Shown: piece by piece, positions 5,603-7,254 of the stretch
Layout: each line of letters opens with the position of its first letter
How positions within the stretch are numbered: the first letter of the stretch is position 1
NCBI GenBank assembly: GCA_964401455.1
Contig: CAYNYI010000126.1
Location: 1 to 7,254 of the forward strand
DNA from: CAYNYI01 sp964401455
GTDB taxonomy: Bacteria; Fibrobacterota; OXYB2-FULL-49-7; CAYNYI01
Direction of reading: 5' to 3'
Length of the DNA stretch: 7,254 nt
Position numbers and translations under genes: made by a program
The notes under the pieces: model-generated
What the model saw: the letters and a program-made list of their open reading frames with translations, nothing else
Databases searched by the model: none
What the model was told of the DNA's origin: nothing

Positions 5603-7254
5603 ATGGCCTTACATAATTCAGGCGGACATCCTATCGCTTCAGGGTTGTATAACCCGGCAAACGAGCATGACAGCTGCGGTGTGGGCATGGTCGCGTCACT
5701 TGACGGGATGCCTGACCATTCAATAGTTCAAAAAGGGATAAAGGTCCTTGTAAATCTGGAACACAGGGGGGCGAAGGGAGGAGATAAATCTACCGGAGAC
5801 GGTGCCGGAATTCTTACATCGGTTCCTCATGATTTCTTTCAAAATGTTTGTACCGAAAACGGCATTGAGCTTCCTCAACCCGGTAAATACGGTGTCGGGT
5901 TCCTTTTTTTGCCGGTAGATGCTGAACTTTCTGAAAAATGCATTAATGCCGTGCAGACTTCCGCGGCCGAAGAAGGACAGTGTTTTCTGGGTTGGAGAGA
6001 TGTGCCTGTTAAAAGAAATGTGGCCGGTAAAATTTCCGCTGCCGCCATGCCGGAATTCAAACAGTTTTTTGTCGCCGCCGGTCCCGAATCATCTGATGAT
6101 TTCGAAAGAAAACTTTATGTGCTTCGCAGAAAGATCGAGAATATTGTTTCAGAATATGACGATGGTGATTATAGCCAGTTTTACATAGTCAGCCTTTCAA
6201 GCCGGACAGTCGTCTACAAGGGTATGCTTACAGGGACACAGCTTCCGGATTTTTATGAGGATCTGCAGAACCCGCTTTTCCGGAGCCCCTTCTCACTGGT
6301 GCATCAGAGATACAGCACAAATACAATGCCTACATGGAGCCTTGCTCAACCGTTTCGTTATCTTGCTCATAACGGTGAAATAAATACCCTTAGAGGCAAT
6401 ATTAACCGTATGCGGGCGAGAGAGCATCTTCTTGATTCGCCTTTATTCGGTAAAGATATTGAAAAGATAAAGCCTGTAATACAGGAAAATGGAAGCGACT
6501 CCGCTTGTTTCGACAATGCTTTGGAACTTCTCGTACAGGGCGGAAGGTCTCTCGCGCATTCAATGATGATGATGGTGCCGGAGGCGTGGGGGACAAAGTA
6601 TCATATAAGTAAGGACAAGAGAGCTTTTTATGAATATCATTCGGCAATTATGGAGCCATGGGACGGTCCGGCCGCTCTTGTCTTTACAGACGGAAGATAT
6701 ATCGGAGCAATGCTGGACCGTAACGGTTTGAGGCCGGCAAGATATACTGTTACAAGAGAAGGAACAATTGTAATGGCTTCGGAATCCGGTGTGCTTGATT
6801 TTCCGGGTGATGATATCCTTAAAAGAGGAAGACTTCAGCCGGGCAAAATGTTTCTTGTCGATCTTGAACAGCACAGAATAATTCCCGACAATGAAGTTAA
6901 ATCGGTTATAAGCCGGCAGAAACCATACAGGCACTGGGTCGAAGAGAACAGGATCAGTCTTAGGGGACTTCTTACTCCCTCCGAGGAGACTGAGATGTCT
7001 TCTGAGACATTAAGAAGAAGACATTTTGCATTCGGTTATAAAGAGGATGAATTAAGAAATGTTCTGGCTCCTATGTGTACATATGGCCAGGAAGCGATTG
7101 GATCCATGGGCGACGATTCCGCTCTGGCTGTTCTCTCTAAAAAACCTCAACTTCTTTTCAGCTATTTCAGGCAGCTTTTTGCCCAGGTGACAAATCCTCC
7201 TATTGATCCATACAGAGAAGAGCTGGTAATGTCTCTCATGAGTTATGCCGGAAG
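5603..7254 (+). CDS. gltB: Glutamate synthase large subunit (GOGAT alpha), 3' end missing
   Basis: The frame from 5603 stays open to the right edge and gives 550 codons of a protein normally near 1500 residues. The product transfers the amide nitrogen of glutamine to 2-oxoglutarate, making two glutamates in the ammonia-assimilating GS-GOGAT cycle. The class II glutamine amidotransferase domain covers about residues 25-430. It has Cys25 in EHDSCGVGM as the nucleophile, LEHRGAKGGDKSTGDGAGIL (52-71), HQRYSTNTMPTW (234-245), AHNGEINTLRGN (255-266) and DRNGLRP (372-378). Cys25 must become the N-terminal residue, so residues 1-24 should be a propeptide, shorter than the 42 residues of E. coli GltB. 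The glutamate synthase central domain begins near residue 471 (RRRHFAFGYKEDE) and is cut. The FMN/2-oxoglutarate barrel, the [3Fe-4S] motif and the electron-donor partner lie outside, so NADPH versus ferredoxin dependence cannot be judged. It is the last visible gene of the lysR operon. Confidence 0.95.
   Translation, partial: MALHNSGGHPIASGLYNPANEHDSCGVGMVASLDGMPDHSIVQKGIKVLVNLEHRGAKGGDKSTGDGAGILTSVPHDFFQNVCTENGIELPQPGKYGVGFLFLPVDAELSEKCINAVQTSAAEEGQCFLGWRDVPVKRNVAGKISAAAMPEFKQFFVAAGPESSDDFERKLYVLRRKIENIVSEYDDGDYSQFYIVSLSSRTVVYKGMLTGTQLPDFYEDLQNPLFRSPFSLVHQRYSTNTMPTWSLAQPFRYLAHNGEINTLRGNINRMRAREHLLDSPLFGKDIEKIKPVIQENGSDSACFDNALELLVQGGRSLAHSMMMMVPEAWGTKYHISKDKRAFYEYHSAIMEPWDGPAALVFTDGRYIGAMLDRNGLRPARYTVTREGTIVMASESGVLDFPGDDILKRGRLQPGKMFLVDLEQHRIIPDNEVKSVISRQKPYRHWVEENRISLRGLLTPSEETEMSSETLRRRHFAFGYKEDELRNVLAPMCTYGQEAIGSMGDDSALAVLSKKPQLLFSYFRQLFAQVTNPPIDPYREELVMSLMSYAG

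Noticed and set aside
6563..6574. Four tandem ATG codons in gltB as a microsatellite or phase-variable tract
   Set aside because: Glutamate synthases have a Met-rich stretch before PEAW at this place, so it is ordinary coding sequence. Unit changes would also keep the frame.
6560..6934. 124-codon minus-strand frame opposite gltB
   Set aside because: It lies wholly antisense to conserved glutamine amidotransferase sequence. Its histidine run is only the reverse of the ATG repeat in gltB.

Overview
The window is a compact bacterial chromosomal segment. All four genes lie on the + strand and coding is nearly continuous. Genes at both edges are cut by the window. Gene density, Shine-Dalgarno sites and protein families are bacterial. 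I cannot fix the phylum. The Fe-S/FAD oxidoreductase and the unusual ATP-grasp protein recall anaerobic Gram-negative lineages (Desulfobacterota, PVC or Spirochaetota types), but this is a low-confidence impression from memory. I saw no mobile element, CRISPR array, tRNA or rRNA, and no obvious sign of horizontal transfer.

Layout. (1) Bases 1-1982 hold the C-terminal part of a large fused FAD-linked oxidase / iron-sulfur oxidoreductase: FAD-oxidase C-terminal domain, two [4Fe-4S] ferredoxin-type motifs and two CCG-type cysteine domains. The frame is open to the left edge, so the start is outside. (2) Bases 1983-2093 are the only real intergenic region. It is AT-rich and carries three short dyads, one with a T-N11-A LysR-type core, which overlap a plausible sigma-70 promoter. 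(3) Bases 2094-2975 encode a LysR-family regulator with a GTG start. (4) Bases 2994-5591 encode an 865-residue protein. It has an N-terminal RecA/KaiC-like region with no P-loop, an apparently intact PEP-synthase/PPDK-type ATP-grasp domain, no phosphohistidine domain or PEP-utilising barrel, and a distinctive C-terminal domain. (5) Bases 5603-7254 hold the first 550 codons of the large subunit of glutamate synthase (gltB), which runs off the right edge.

How the genes may work together. lysR, the ATP-grasp gene and gltB are separated by 18 and 11 bases, each with its own ribosome binding site, so they are probably one operon led by its regulator. Glutamate synthase operons are LysR-controlled elsewhere (GltC on gltAB in Bacillus subtilis), so a nitrogen/carbon-balance circuit is a reasonable inference. 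The unexplained member is the middle protein. It keeps the ATP-binding residues of PEP synthase but lacks the rest of that enzyme, and it is the most interesting object in the window.
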